Positions 38,105 to 46,571 of a stretch of DNA of 64,000 nt are shown piece by piece. A program made the position numbers and the translations under genes. The stretch spans positions 3,573,501 through 3,637,500 of the forward strand of contig NZ_CP045295.1 in NCBI RefSeq assembly GCF_009363095.1. Direction: 5' to 3'. This stretch comes from Paenibacillus cellulositrophicus. GTDB taxonomy: Bacteria > Bacillota > Bacilli > Paenibacillales > Paenibacillaceae. The notes under the pieces are model-generated. The model was not told the DNA's origin, did no database searches, and saw only the letters and a list, made by a program, of their open reading frames with translations. Within the stretch, counting starts at the first letter, position 1, and each line of letters opens with the position of its first letter.

Positions 38105-38273
38105 GTTACAAGCCACCTTTTTTCCTCAATAATAGTTTGCTCCTACTGTACCAACTATAATTGAAGCCCTCTCTCCGGTCAAGAGAAGCGGGCCTTACCC
38201 GGAAGTGGGTCCATCGCTTCTGTCAGAAGGCTTGACGGACCTATCCCCTATATGAAAACCCTGCCAAAAAACA

Positions 38274-38285
38274 TGACACTTGTCA
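38274..38285. promoter_or_regulatory. Candidate response-regulator site upstream of the ABC exporter operon
   Basis: TGACACTTGTCA is a 12-bp inverted repeat about 65 bp before the -10-like TATGAT (38333-38338) of the operon. That -10 lacks a good -35, which fits an activator-dependent promoter. The LuxR-type regulator encoded in the same operon is the likely activator. Confidence 0.45.
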
Positions 38286-38391
38286 CCTTCATTCCATGAC
38301 AGAGTCCACTAACGAAGGGATGCCCCCTCGTCTATGATAACGATAGATCAATCAAATACGGATTCACCTGATCATAGGAGGAAATGACAAA

Positions 38392-39345
38392 ATGGAACAT
38401 ATTGCCGAACTGCAGCATGTCACGAAACGCTTTGGAAGCAAAGCGGCGGTCGATGACGTTTCATTCACGATTGATAAAGGATCCATCGTGGCCGTCCTGG
38501 GGCCCAACGGAGCCGGGAAAACGACGACGATCTCGATGATGCTGGGGCTTCTCGAGCCGACGAGCGGCTCTGTCCGGCTGTTCGGGCAAACCCCGAAGCA
38601 GCCGCAGGTCAAGCAGCGCATCGGGGCGATGCTCCAGGATGTCAGCGTGATCGACGGCCTGAAGGTGCGCGAGGTGCTGGCCTTGATCCGCAGCTACTAC
38701 CCCCGGCCGATGAGACTGGAGGAGCTGGCTGCCCTGGCCGGGTTCACCGAGGAGGACCTGGGCAAACGGGCGGAGAAGCTGTCCGGCGGCCAGAAACGGA
38801 GGCTCGGGTTCGCGCTGGCGCTGGCGGGGAATCCCGATCTGCTGTTCTTCGACGAGCCGACCGTCGGCCTGGATACACCGGCACGCCGCTCCTTTTGGGA
38901 ACAGGTCGGAGCGCTCTCGGACCGGGGCAAGACCATCCTCTTCTCCACGCACTACCTGCAGGAGGCCGAGGTCGCCGCGGACCGCGTGATCCTGTTCAAT
39001 CGCGGAAAAATTGCCGCCGACGGCACGCCGCAGGCGATCACGGCCCAGCTGACGAGCCGCTCCGTGACCTTTACGACCGATACAAGGTCGCTCGAGGGCC
39101 ACGCTCTGATGAGTGCCGATACCGAACAGCACATCCGCGAGCGCCTGCTCCCGGTTCCCGGCGTCCACGACTGCACCTGCCAGGAAGGACGCTGGACCGT
39201 CACGGCGGACAATACCGATACGGTGCTGGCCGCGATTTTCCGATACCAACTTCCGGTTCACGATATCCGGACCCAGCAGGGCCGGCTTGACGACGCTTTT
39301 GAAATCATGATTCATAATGACGACACACAGGGGGCTGTTTCCTAA
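38392..39345 (+). CDS. ABC-2-type exporter ATP-binding subunit
   Basis: A 317-residue ATPase. Walker A is GPNGAGKTTT (residues 38-47), the signature is LSGGQKRRLGFALAL and Walker B is LLFFDEPTVGLD, with the H-loop His in FSTHYLQEA. The C-terminal 80 residues are the extension common in DrrA/CcmA-type drug or lipid exporters. AGGAGG precedes the ATG. Its stop overlaps the start of the permease gene (TAATG), and a kinase and regulator follow, so the four genes are one operon, the arrangement of Bacillus yvfRSTU. The substrate is unknown. Confidence 0.94.
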   Translation: MEHIAELQHVTKRFGSKAAVDDVSFTIDKGSIVAVLGPNGAGKTTTISMMLGLLEPTSGSVRLFGQTPKQPQVKQRIGAMLQDVSVIDGLKVREVLALIRSYYPRPMRLEELAALAGFTEEDLGKRAEKLSGGQKRRLGFALALAGNPDLLFFDEPTVGLDTPARRSFWEQVGALSDRGKTILFSTHYLQEAEVAADRVILFNRGKIAADGTPQAITAQLTSRSVTFTTDTRSLEGHALMSADTEQHIRERLLPVPGVHDCTCQEGRWTVTADNTDTVLAAIFRYQLPVHDIRTQQGRLDDAFEIMIHNDDTQGAVS

Positions 39346-40082
39346 TGCAGATGTTATTCATGCAGTGCCGGGCCGAAATGCTGCGGATTATCCGGAATCC
39401 GTACTACGTCTTCTGGTCCTTGCTGATGCCGATCGTGTTCTATTTCATTTTTACCCGCCTCGTGAATGCCGGCATTGAAGACGCCTCCGAATGGCAGGCA
39501 CGTTACCTGATGTCGATGACTTCCTTCAGCGTGATGGGTTCGGCGATTATGACGCTGGGCATCCGCATGGTTCAGGAGCGCACGCACGGGTGGTCGGTCT
39601 TTATGCGGATTACCCCGCTGCCCTCCAGCATTTATTTCTTTGGAAAAATGTTTGGCCAGATGGTCATGCACATGTTCTCCATCATTGTTATTTTTGCTGC
39701 AGGCTTTCTTATGAATGGCGTCCATTTGTCGGCTGGCCAGTGGGTCGGCAGCGGACTGTGGATATGGCTCGCCTCCATCCCCTTCCTGGCCCTGGGTACC
39801 CTGGTGGGGACAATGAAAAGGGTCGATACCGCCAGCGGCGTCAGCAACATGGTGTATATGATTCTGGCGATCGCGGGCGGTATGTGGTTTCCGATCGACA
39901 GCTTCCCGGCTTTCCTTCAGAGCATCGGCAAGTGGCTGCCTTCCTATAACTTCGGAAGCGGAGCCTGGGATATTGCCGCGGGTCATTCCCCCAGCTGGCA
40001 GCCGGTATTGATTTTGCTGGGATATCTCATCTTGTTTATGGTATTATCCACCTATATACGAAAGAAACAGGAAGCGGTGTAA
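39345..40082 (+). CDS. ABC-2-type exporter permease
   Basis: A 245-residue membrane protein with six hydrophobic segments, matching ABC-2 permeases. It begins MQMLFMQCRAEMLRIIRNP and has the ABC-2 signature region around GSGLWIWLASIPFLALGTLVG. It pairs with the ATPase just upstream; both gene junctions (with the ATPase and with the kinase) are TAATG overlaps. Likely cargo would be an antimicrobial compound, peptide or lipid. Confidence 0.93.
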   Translation: MQMLFMQCRAEMLRIIRNPYYVFWSLLMPIVFYFIFTRLVNAGIEDASEWQARYLMSMTSFSVMGSAIMTLGIRMVQERTHGWSVFMRITPLPSSIYFFGKMFGQMVMHMFSIIVIFAAGFLMNGVHLSAGQWVGSGLWIWLASIPFLALGTLVGTMKRVDTASGVSNMVYMILAIAGGMWFPIDSFPAFLQSIGKWLPSYNFGSGAWDIAAGHSPSWQPVLILLGYLILFMVLSTYIRKKQEAV

Positions 40083-41218
40083 TGCCATTGGCACGTCGAA
40101 AAACAGAGATTTTCCCAAGAGCGCTCGGGTTTTCCCCCTATGTATGGCTCGTGTATATGGTCATTCCGTTGTTTAATATGGCCTATGAGCGCGGCATCAA
40201 AATGGTGCTCGGCTACGCCATGATCGCGATCTTTATCGTGTCGTATCGTCAGCTCTTTTTCTCCGAAAGGTTAACAGCCTTCTGGCTTGCTGTTCAGATG
40301 ATTATTATTGTGACGCTGTCTTTGCTCTACCTCCCTTTTTATTCGTTTATGGGCTTTTTTACCGCCAACTTTATCGGCAATTATCAGGATGACCGGAAAT
40401 TCAGGATCGCCTTCGCTGCCTTCGTGGCGTCCATCCTGCTCCCGATCCTGGGGAACATTCGTCATCTGACCGTATCGGACTACTTAACGCTCGTTCCCTT
40501 TATTATGATTATGTTGATGACCCCCTTCGGCATGCGTTCCATGAATCTGCGAAAGCAGCTGGAGCTGCAGCTGAACGAAGCCCGGGAGCAGATCGAAATT
40601 TTGGTCAAAAAGGAGGAGCGGCTGCGTATTGCCCGTGACCTTCATGATACGCTGGGACATACGCTGTCCTTGCTCACCTTAAAAAGCCAGCTGGTTCAGC
40701 GGCTGACGGACAAGGATCCGGAGAAGGCACGGCTGGAAGCTCGTGAAATGGAAGAGACCTCCCGGGCGGCCTTAAGGCAGGTACGTGAGCTGGTTTCCGA
40801 TATGAGGACCTTGACGGTGGCGGAAGAGATCGAAGAAGTGCGCTCGATTTTGCACAGCGCTGACATCACCTTGGAATCCGAGGGGGATACGCGACTGACC
40901 GGAATTCCCGATCTGACGCAAAACATCCTCAGCATGTGCCTGAAGGAAGCAGCAACCAATATTATCAAGCACAGCCGGGCCACGGCATGCGCTATTACTA
41001 TTCGGAAGGGAACTTCCGACGTACGGATGGTCATTCGGGACAACGGCGTCGGTCTGGAGGACAGCGGGCTGTCTACGAGCCAGGGCAATGGGCTGAAAGG
41101 CATGTCCGAGCGGCTGGCGCTGATCGACGGAACGCTGGAGCTGTCCTCTTCCGGCGGGACCGAGCTCATCATTACCGTGCCGATTATTATTAAAGGGAAG
41201 GAGAGTGTAACAGCATGA
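40082..41218 (+). CDS. Membrane sensor histidine kinase, HisKA_3/DesK type
   Basis: A 378-residue kinase. About five hydrophobic segments occupy residues 18-148, without a large extracellular domain, as in DesK and other membrane-state sensors. A short coiled coil (residues 155-180) leads to His188 in RIARDLHDTLGHTLSLL. The HATPase has its N box near KEAATNIIKHSRA and GVGLEDSG and GLKGMSERL further on. It should phosphorylate the adjacent LuxR-type regulator. Confidence 0.95.
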   Translation: MPLARRKTEIFPRALGFSPYVWLVYMVIPLFNMAYERGIKMVLGYAMIAIFIVSYRQLFFSERLTAFWLAVQMIIIVTLSLLYLPFYSFMGFFTANFIGNYQDDRKFRIAFAAFVASILLPILGNIRHLTVSDYLTLVPFIMIMLMTPFGMRSMNLRKQLELQLNEAREQIEILVKKEERLRIARDLHDTLGHTLSLLTLKSQLVQRLTDKDPEKARLEAREMEETSRAALRQVRELVSDMRTLTVAEEIEEVRSILHSADITLESEGDTRLTGIPDLTQNILSMCLKEAATNIIKHSRATACAITIRKGTSDVRMVIRDNGVGLEDSGLSTSQGNGLKGMSERLALIDGTLELSSSGGTELIITVPIIIKGKESVTA

Positions 41219-41817
41219 TCCGTATTCTGATCGCTGAAGACCAGCGTCTGCTGCGAGGCGCTCTCGCTTCGCTGCTCGATATGGAGGAGGATATGGAAGT
41301 GGTGGGCCAAGCCGGCGACGGCCAGGAAGCCTTGGACCAAATCCTGTCATTACAGCCAGATGTCTGCCTATTGGACATTGAAATGCCCGTTATTACCGGG
41401 CTTGAGGTCGCCGAGAGGCTCAAGGCACAGATGGCGGCTTGTAAAATCATCATATTAACGACGTTTGCCCGCCCGGGATATTTTGAACGGGCCGTGAAAG
41501 CAGGCGCCTGCGGATATTTGCTGAAGGATGAGCCGAGCGAGAAGCTGGCCGAAGCCATCCGGCGGGTCATGGCCGGTCACCGCGAGGTCTCACCAGAACT
41601 CGTCTTTGGCTCATTCCGCCAGGAAAACCCGCTCACCGCGCGGGAGCGCGACATTTTACGGCTGATTGCGGAAGGCAGGACAGCGAACGAAATTGCGGCA
41701 ACCCTGCACCTGTCGCACGGCACCGTTCGGAACTACATTTCCGAAACGCTGAACAAATTGTCGGCCAAGAACCGGATCGAAGCGATTGGGATCGCCGAAC
41801 AGAAGGGTTGGCTCTAA
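41215..41817 (+). CDS. NarL/LuxR-type response regulator
   Basis: A 200-residue regulator. The receiver has Asp54 in CLLDIEMPV, Asp9 in AEDQRLLRG and Lys in YLLKDEPS. A linker leads to a LuxR-type HTH (LTARERDILRLIAEGRTANEIA, core ANEIAATLHLSHGTVRNYIS). The ATG overlaps the end of the kinase gene by 4 bp. It probably activates its own operon through the inverted repeat at 38274-38285. Confidence 0.96.
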   Translation: MIRILIAEDQRLLRGALASLLDMEEDMEVVGQAGDGQEALDQILSLQPDVCLLDIEMPVITGLEVAERLKAQMAACKIIILTTFARPGYFERAVKAGACGYLLKDEPSEKLAEAIRRVMAGHREVSPELVFGSFRQENPLTARERDILRLIAEGRTANEIAATLHLSHGTVRNYISETLNKLSAKNRIEAIGIAEQKGWL

Positions 41818-41859
41818 GAAGGACTGAAAGGCCTCATGATTTGAAAAAAGACGAACGGG

Positions 41860-41885
41860 GACCGGCTCATGCAGCTGGTCTTTTT
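41860..41885 (+). terminator. Terminator of the ABC/two-component operon
   Basis: GACCGGCT pairs with AGCTGGTC around CATGC and is followed by TTTTT, about 40 bp after the regulator stop. Confidence 0.85.
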
Positions 41886-41958
41886 GCCGTCGGTGTAGGC
41901 TTGGGTTCTCCTCTTTTCGGAACAGCATGATTTGCGTCCGCGTCACCTTCTTCCAGAC

Positions 41959-42513
41959 TCAAGCCGGATAATAGATGACCATGCTTAATCTCGTCAACGA
42001 GCCGCCGGAATTATGGTACGTATGCGGCCGGTCGGCCTTGAACCGGATCGAGTCACCGCTCCCGATGGTATGCTCGCTGTTGTTCACGCGGATGGTCAAT
42101 TCCCCCTCGTACACCGTAATGTACTCCTCCGTTCCCTCACCATGCGATTCCGAAGCGAGAAATCCTCCTTTATCGATCTCGACCGCATACATTTCGAAAC
42201 GCCGCTCTTCATCAAACGGGAAATAAGGATAGACACGGTATTTGCCGTTGTCTTCAGATAGCTGCTGGACCTCGCTTTTCTGAATCACTTTGGTGTCGGG
42301 CTGGGGCTGGTTAATCAGCGACGTGAACGAAATTTTGAGACCGTTGGCGATTTTCCAAATGGTTGTGATAGTCGGGCTCGATTCGCCCCTCTCGATTTGG
42401 CCGATCATCGTCTTGCTGACCCCGGTGAGCTCGGCTACTTTTTCCAGACTGAGCTTTTTATTGTCACGGATGCTCTTCAAATTTCGCGCGATGATCAGAT
42501 TGATTTCTTCCAT
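41959..42513 (-). CDS. XRE-family regulator with C-terminal cupin domain
   Basis: A 184-residue regulator. Residues 5-65 are an XRE helix-turn-helix (KLSLEKVAELTGVSKTMIGQ, then ERGESSPTITTIWKIANGL). Residues 105-180 are a cupin (HGEGTEEYITVYEGE and FKADRPHTYHN). Such proteins sense a small metabolite and often control an adjacent exporter or amino-acid gene. The start is ATG 42513 with AGAGGTG close by. It diverges from a LysE-family exporter, with repeated TGTACAATAT elements between them, so it probably represses both. Confidence 0.93.
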   Translation of the reverse strand: MEEINLIIARNLKSIRDNKKLSLEKVAELTGVSKTMIGQIERGESSPTITTIWKIANGLKISFTSLINQPQPDTKVIQKSEVQQLSEDNGKYRVYPYFPFDEERRFEMYAVEIDKGGFLASESHGEGTEEYITVYEGELTIRVNNSEHTIGSGDSIRFKADRPHTYHNSGGSLTRLSMVIYYPA

Positions 42514-42533
42514 GGGCACACCTCTTCCAATCG

Positions 42534-42568
42534 ATTGTGTACAATATAACGATCACAATGTACAATAT
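42534..42568. promoter_or_regulatory. Direct repeat between XRE-cupin and LysE genes
   Basis: TGTACAATAT occurs at 42538-42547 and 42559-42568, 21 bp apart, two helical turns. The first is part of ATTGT-GT-ACAAT, an inverted repeat. It is a reasonable operator for the XRE-cupin protein. Confidence 0.55.
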
Positions 42569-42632
42569 GAAGTATAAATGCGTTATAGCGTAATTTTTGG
42601 ACATTATAACATACAAACGGAGGAGACCCAAG

Positions 42633-43217
42633 ATGCCTTTATTTTCGTTTCTGGTCTATATTGTAGTAAGCACCTTTACCCCAGGCCCCAACAACTTTAT
42701 GGCGATGCTGTTTGCTCACCGGTACGGTTTTCGACGAACGATCCGATTTTGTCTGGGCGTTGGCGCCGGCTTTTTTGTCGTTGCACTGCTGTGCAGTTAC
42801 TGCAATCTGCTGCTCAAAAATCTCATTCCCGGCATCCGGTGGTGGATGACGATTCTTGGAGCGGCCTACATGCTGTATCTCGCCGTTAAAATCATGTTCC
42901 ACCACAAGAAGGCCGCGAGCAGCAGAGAGGACAAAAACAACCGCTTTCTGACGGCGGTGCTGCTGCAGTTTATCAATCCCAAAGGCATTTTGTACGCCAT
43001 AACGGCCGTATCCACCTTTATTCTCCCGTACCATTCTTCCCATCTGGCCTTGATCGGCTTCTCTTTGTTTCTGGCACTCTTGAGCGTAATGAGTACCTTC
43101 TGTTGGAGTATGTTCGGCTCCATATTTCAGCGATGGCTGTCAGCATACCAGACCCCGTTTAACGTCGCGATGGGCCTGCTTCTCGCATACAGCGCGGTTT
43201 CCATCCTGGTCGAATAA
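42633..43217 (+). CDS. LysE/RhtB-family amino-acid exporter
   Basis: A 194-residue membrane protein with six hydrophobic segments. The N-terminal TPGPNNFMAM motif is the hallmark of the LysE/RhtB family, closest in form to the cysteine/O-acetylserine exporters. FINPKGILYAI in the middle is another family motif. The start is ATG 42633 after GGAGGAG. The divergent XRE-cupin gene is likely its regulator. The exported compound is unknown. Confidence 0.92.
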   Translation: MPLFSFLVYIVVSTFTPGPNNFMAMLFAHRYGFRRTIRFCLGVGAGFFVVALLCSYCNLLLKNLIPGIRWWMTILGAAYMLYLAVKIMFHHKKAASSREDKNNRFLTAVLLQFINPKGILYAITAVSTFILPYHSSHLALIGFSLFLALLSVMSTFCWSMFGSIFQRWLSAYQTPFNVAMGLLLAYSAVSILVE

Positions 43218-43333
43218 ATGTGGAGTTCGGCACAGCGTCTGCCTGAAGATCATCCACAGAAATTTGCACACATATAGGAGAAAACCCTCCTCGGCAGGAT
43301 CAGAGGTAGCAGCCCGTTCCCCCATTCTTATGT

Positions 43334-43361
43334 AAAAAGGAGCCGTCCCCGGCTCCTTTTC
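43334..43361. terminator. Bidirectional terminator between lysE-like gene and trxB
   Basis: AAAAAGGAGCC and GGCTCCTTTT form a perfect stem with a GTCCCC loop; both strands have a T run. It serves the converging exporter and trxB genes. Confidence 0.88.
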
Positions 43362-43381
43362 TATGTTCGTATTGATCCGCT

Positions 43382-44329
43382 TTACAGCGTTTCGCTCCAG
43401 TCATGCACCATGCTGCCTTCCAGGAACTTCTCGCAGTCCATGGCGGCCATGCATCCGGTACCGGCAGCGGAAATCGCTTGGCGATAGCGTACGTCCTGCA
43501 CGTCGCCGCAGGCGAATACGCCTGGAATGTTCGTTTCGGTCGTTCCCGGCTTCACCTGGATGTAGCCGATTTCGTCGGTCGTAATCTGGCCGTCGAGGAA
43601 CTTGGTGTTCGGCGTATGGCCGATCGCCACGAAGACGCCGTCTGCTTCGATCAGCTCTTCTTTGTTCGTTTCATTGTTGAGGACCTTCAGTCCCTTCACG
43701 CCGTGCTCACCAGCCACGATTTCAAGCGGCGTACGGTTAAGCGACCAGATGATCTTTTCGTTCTCGCGGGCGCGGTCCTGCATAATTTTGGACGCTCTCA
43801 GCTCTTCTCTCCGGTGAACCAGCGTAACGCTGGAGCCGAAACGGGTCAGGAAGCTGGCTTCCTCCATGGCAGAGTCCCCGCCGCCGATCACGACGATCTT
43901 TTTGCCGCGGAAGAAAAATCCGTCGCAGGTCGCACATGTGCTGACTCCACGTCCGACGTTTTCCTGCTCGCCCGGAATGCCCAGGTATTTGGCCGAGGCG
44001 CCTGTGGAAATAATTACGGATTCCGCCTCAATCTCTCCCATGCCTTCCACGGATAGCTTGAACGGGCGTTTGGAGAAATCGACTTTGTTGACCCAGCCGG
44101 TTTTAAACTCGGCGCCGAAGCGTTCCGCCTGCTTGCGCATGTTGTCCATGAGCTCAGGGCCCATGATGCCCTCCGGGAACCCCGGAAAGTTCTCTACCTC
44201 AGTCGTGGTGGTCAGCTGTCCGCCGGGCTGCATGCCTTCGATAACCAGCGGCTTCATGTTGGCGCGTGCCAGATAAATCGCGGCCGTCAGGCCGGCAGGT
44301 CCTGTTCCGATAACGATGGATTTGTACAT
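43382..44329 (-). CDS. trxB: Thioredoxin reductase
   Basis: A 315-residue flavoprotein that reduces thioredoxin with NADPH. The FAD loop GTGPAGLTAAIY is at residues 8-19, the redox pair is Cys132 and Cys135 in CATC, the NADPH loop is GGGDSAMEEA, and the C-terminal FAD motif is GVFACGDV. Length is standard. AAAAGGAGG precedes the ATG. It lies behind the TPR-HTH gene in the same direction, as in Bacillus (yvcD-trxB region). Confidence 0.98.
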   Translation of the reverse strand: MYKSIVIGTGPAGLTAAIYLARANMKPLVIEGMQPGGQLTTTTEVENFPGFPEGIMGPELMDNMRKQAERFGAEFKTGWVNKVDFSKRPFKLSVEGMGEIEAESVIISTGASAKYLGIPGEQENVGRGVSTCATCDGFFFRGKKIVVIGGGDSAMEEASFLTRFGSSVTLVHRREELRASKIMQDRARENEKIIWSLNRTPLEIVAGEHGVKGLKVLNNETNKEELIEADGVFVAIGHTPNTKFLDGQITTDEIGYIQVKPGTTETNIPGVFACGDVQDVRYRQAISAAGTGCMAAMDCEKFLEGSMVHDWSETL

Positions 44330-44369
44330 GAGAATTGCCTCCTTTTCGAACGGAAATGAATGGGTCTAT

Positions 44370-46097
44370 TTAGATATTCTCCGTAAATGGCCGGAAAATA
44401 TCATCGCTTTCTTCATCCAGTGAACATACGCTGTCGATCCGCTTGACGTTGCGGCTCACCGTGGAGACCGAAACGCCATAGCGCTGGGCCACCTCCTGGT
44501 AAGTCAGGGCGCGTCCGTGCTTCTTGGCCGTCAAGTATTCCAGAGCCGCCGACCAGCCCTCCGCCTGCCTGATGAGAAGTGTCTCGGGATACAGCTTATT
44601 GATAAACTGGTGCCATAATTGCTGCAGATGGTTTTTCTGTGCGCGGTCGGCCACCGTCTCCATGCTTTTCAGGGCCTTGTCGACGACGGACTGCAGCGTC
44701 CCATCCCACTTGGGCAGACCCGCAGCCACTTCACGGTAAGCCGCTGCTCCGACGGCCGCGCCAGGAAGCTCGGAGCTCTCAACCCCAAGGTCCCGAAGCA
44801 CCCGACGCGCTTCAGCTTTGAGCTCGCTCAGCACGTCCGGGTCTTCGAGGAAGGTCATCAGCGTCTCCTTGACTTCGTCATCGGCAATCCAGGCCAAGGC
44901 CCGGATGACCTGCAGCTTGGTACCGGAATCTCCGTACCGGAGCGCCCAGGAGAAGGAAGACCGAATCAGCGGGTTGTTCTTGATTTCCTCGGACATGCCT
45001 TCCCCGTCCTTCTCCCACCGCTTCAGCTGCTCTTCAAAGGGCAGATGATATTGATAGCTGAGCTTGACGCTTCCGCCGAAGCCTTCCTTCAGCTGGTCCA
45101 AATAAAACCGGGGAATTCCCGATTCCGGATCCAGCTTCATGGCCGTGCTCCAGTAACGGGCCGCCTCCTTGCTTCTGCCGCTATTATAAGCGGCGACCGC
45201 TGTGTAATGGTAGAGGCCCGGATCATCGTTGAGCTCGTCATCCTTCAGCAGGCGGCGGAAATGACCGTAGGCCGCTTCATGCCGGCCCAGAATCCCCATC
45301 GTCGTCGCAAGCTTGAATACATGTTCCTGATGAAAAGGAACCGTAACCTCCAGCATCTTCATCAGGCCGTCTAAAGCTTCAGTATCCCCTTCATGCTGGT
45401 AAAAAACCGCCAGGTTGCACAGTCCGTGCAAATTTCCCGGCTCCAGGGACAGTACTTCGCCGATGGTCTCCTTGGCTTTGCGGAACAAGCCCATGTAATA
45501 ATAAGCAAGGGACAAATTGTTGCGCGCCGCAAGAAAGTCGGGGTCTTCCTTCACGATGCTTTCCAGCAGCTCGGCCGCCTGGGCAAACTTCCCTTCTTCC
45601 ATCAGGGACCGCGCGCGCTCGTGCTCCACGATGCCCCCGCGGCTCTTGATCCGGCTCAGCTTGGTCGGCCGCTTCAGCTCATACTGAAGCAGCTCCATCA
45701 TTTCTTCCGCTTCGTCCAAAAATTGCCCGGCCGGGTCCTCCTCCAAATACGTGACCAGTGCGCGTTCCGCTTCCTCAAAGTTCTCCATGTTGGCGTAATT
45801 GTTGGCCATATAGAAGTAACACTCTGTCATGGTCGCATCCACATGCTCCAAAATGTGCGCAAGAACGGCGTTTGATCCTTCATAATCGCCCATCTCTGAT
45901 AATATACCCGCCATATTGCAATGATTCACCGGATTTTCCGGCTCATATTCAACAGCTTTGCGAAAATATTTTAATGCCTTATCGTATCGGTGCCGGTCCA
46001 AAGACCGAACCGCTCGTTCAAAAAAGAAATTGGCATCCATTTGAATGGGTATTACTTTTTGGTGTAGGTCCTCCGCCCGCAGATGATAATCGTTCAT
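44370..46097 (-). CDS. TPR-repeat protein with C-terminal helix-turn-helix (YvcD-like)
   Basis: A 575-residue cytoplasmic protein. At least six tetratricopeptide-like repeats occupy residues 20-330 (for example AVRSLDRHRYDKALKYFRKA and LAYYYMGLFRKAKETIGEVL). A HEAT-like charged region follows. The last 60 residues resemble a helix-turn-helix (LTYQEVAQRYGVSVSTVSRN). By position next to trxB it corresponds to Bacillus YvcD, whose function is unknown. A TPR scaffold with a DNA-binding end could be a signal-dependent regulator, but this is inference. The start at ATG 46097 follows AAGGAGG at a rather long 14-bp distance. Confidence 0.85.
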   Translation of the reverse strand: MNDYHLRAEDLHQKVIPIQMDANFFFERAVRSLDRHRYDKALKYFRKAVEYEPENPVNHCNMAGILSEMGDYEGSNAVLAHILEHVDATMTECYFYMANNYANMENFEEAERALVTYLEEDPAGQFLDEAEEMMELLQYELKRPTKLSRIKSRGGIVEHERARSLMEEGKFAQAAELLESIVKEDPDFLAARNNLSLAYYYMGLFRKAKETIGEVLSLEPGNLHGLCNLAVFYQHEGDTEALDGLMKMLEVTVPFHQEHVFKLATTMGILGRHEAAYGHFRRLLKDDELNDDPGLYHYTAVAAYNSGRSKEAARYWSTAMKLDPESGIPRFYLDQLKEGFGGSVKLSYQYHLPFEEQLKRWEKDGEGMSEEIKNNPLIRSSFSWALRYGDSGTKLQVIRALAWIADDEVKETLMTFLEDPDVLSELKAEARRVLRDLGVESSELPGAAVGAAAYREVAAGLPKWDGTLQSVVDKALKSMETVADRAQKNHLQQLWHQFINKLYPETLLIRQAEGWSAALEYLTAKKHGRALTYQEVAQRYGVSVSTVSRNVKRIDSVCSLDEESDDIFRPFTENI

Positions 46098-46560
46098 TCC
46101 TAAGCAAGGCACCTCCTTGATTGCTGGATAGAACGAACCGAAGCCACCGCTTCGCCCCTCTGGAATCAGAGAGTACATACGCCGAACTTTAAGTTCAATC
46201 TATCCAGAACAGTATACCATAAGATGCAAGGGGCATCTAAGCCATAATCTACTATAAGAAAAATGTACATCGGTGCATTTCCTAAGAAGCCAGACCGCGT
46301 TTAGCGGAAATTTCTCTTGCGATATAAGGGAGCCGTTTCTTCGAAGCTAATCCATTCTTATATCTAAAGAAAAATGTACATCGGTGCATTTTCTATGAAG
46401 CCAGACCGCGTTTAGCGGTAGTTTTTCTTGCGATATATGGGAGCCAGCATCTCTGAAGCTTAAACTTTCTAGTATCAAAAGAAAAGTGTTCATCGAAGGA
46501 CATTCATAAGAAACAGACCGCGTCCATCACCCGCGCAAGCGCAAAAAGACCCCGGGGCAG
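46098..46560. other. Intergenic region with tandem repeats
   Basis: About 460 bp between the TPR-HTH gene and the PRPP synthetase gene. It is mainly filled by two and a half tandem units of a dispersed repeat (46258-46522) and then the prs terminator. I see no gene. Confidence 0.7.
46258..46522. repeat. Tandem copies of a dispersed intergenic repeat
   Basis: Three units start with GAAAAATGTACATCGGTGCA-like sequence at 46258, 46369 and 46481, so the period is 111-112 bp; the third is partial and degenerate. The first two share the core CAGACCGCGTTTAGCGG and CTTGCGATATA and differ mainly in their last 40 bp. The same core occurs once more at 11221-11254. CCGC-GTTTA-GCGG is a small inverted repeat within it. 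Confidence 0.85.
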
Positions 46561-46571
46561 CTATACCCCGG
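46543..46571 (-). terminator. Terminator of the PRPP synthetase gene
   Basis: On the minus strand, CCGGGG-TATAGCTG-CCCCGG is followed by GGTCTTTTT. The left arm overlaps the stop codon. Confidence 0.8.

Noticed and set aside
46258..46522. A CRISPR-like array
   Set aside because: The units are 111-112 bp with continuous similarity and there are no unique spacers or cas genes.
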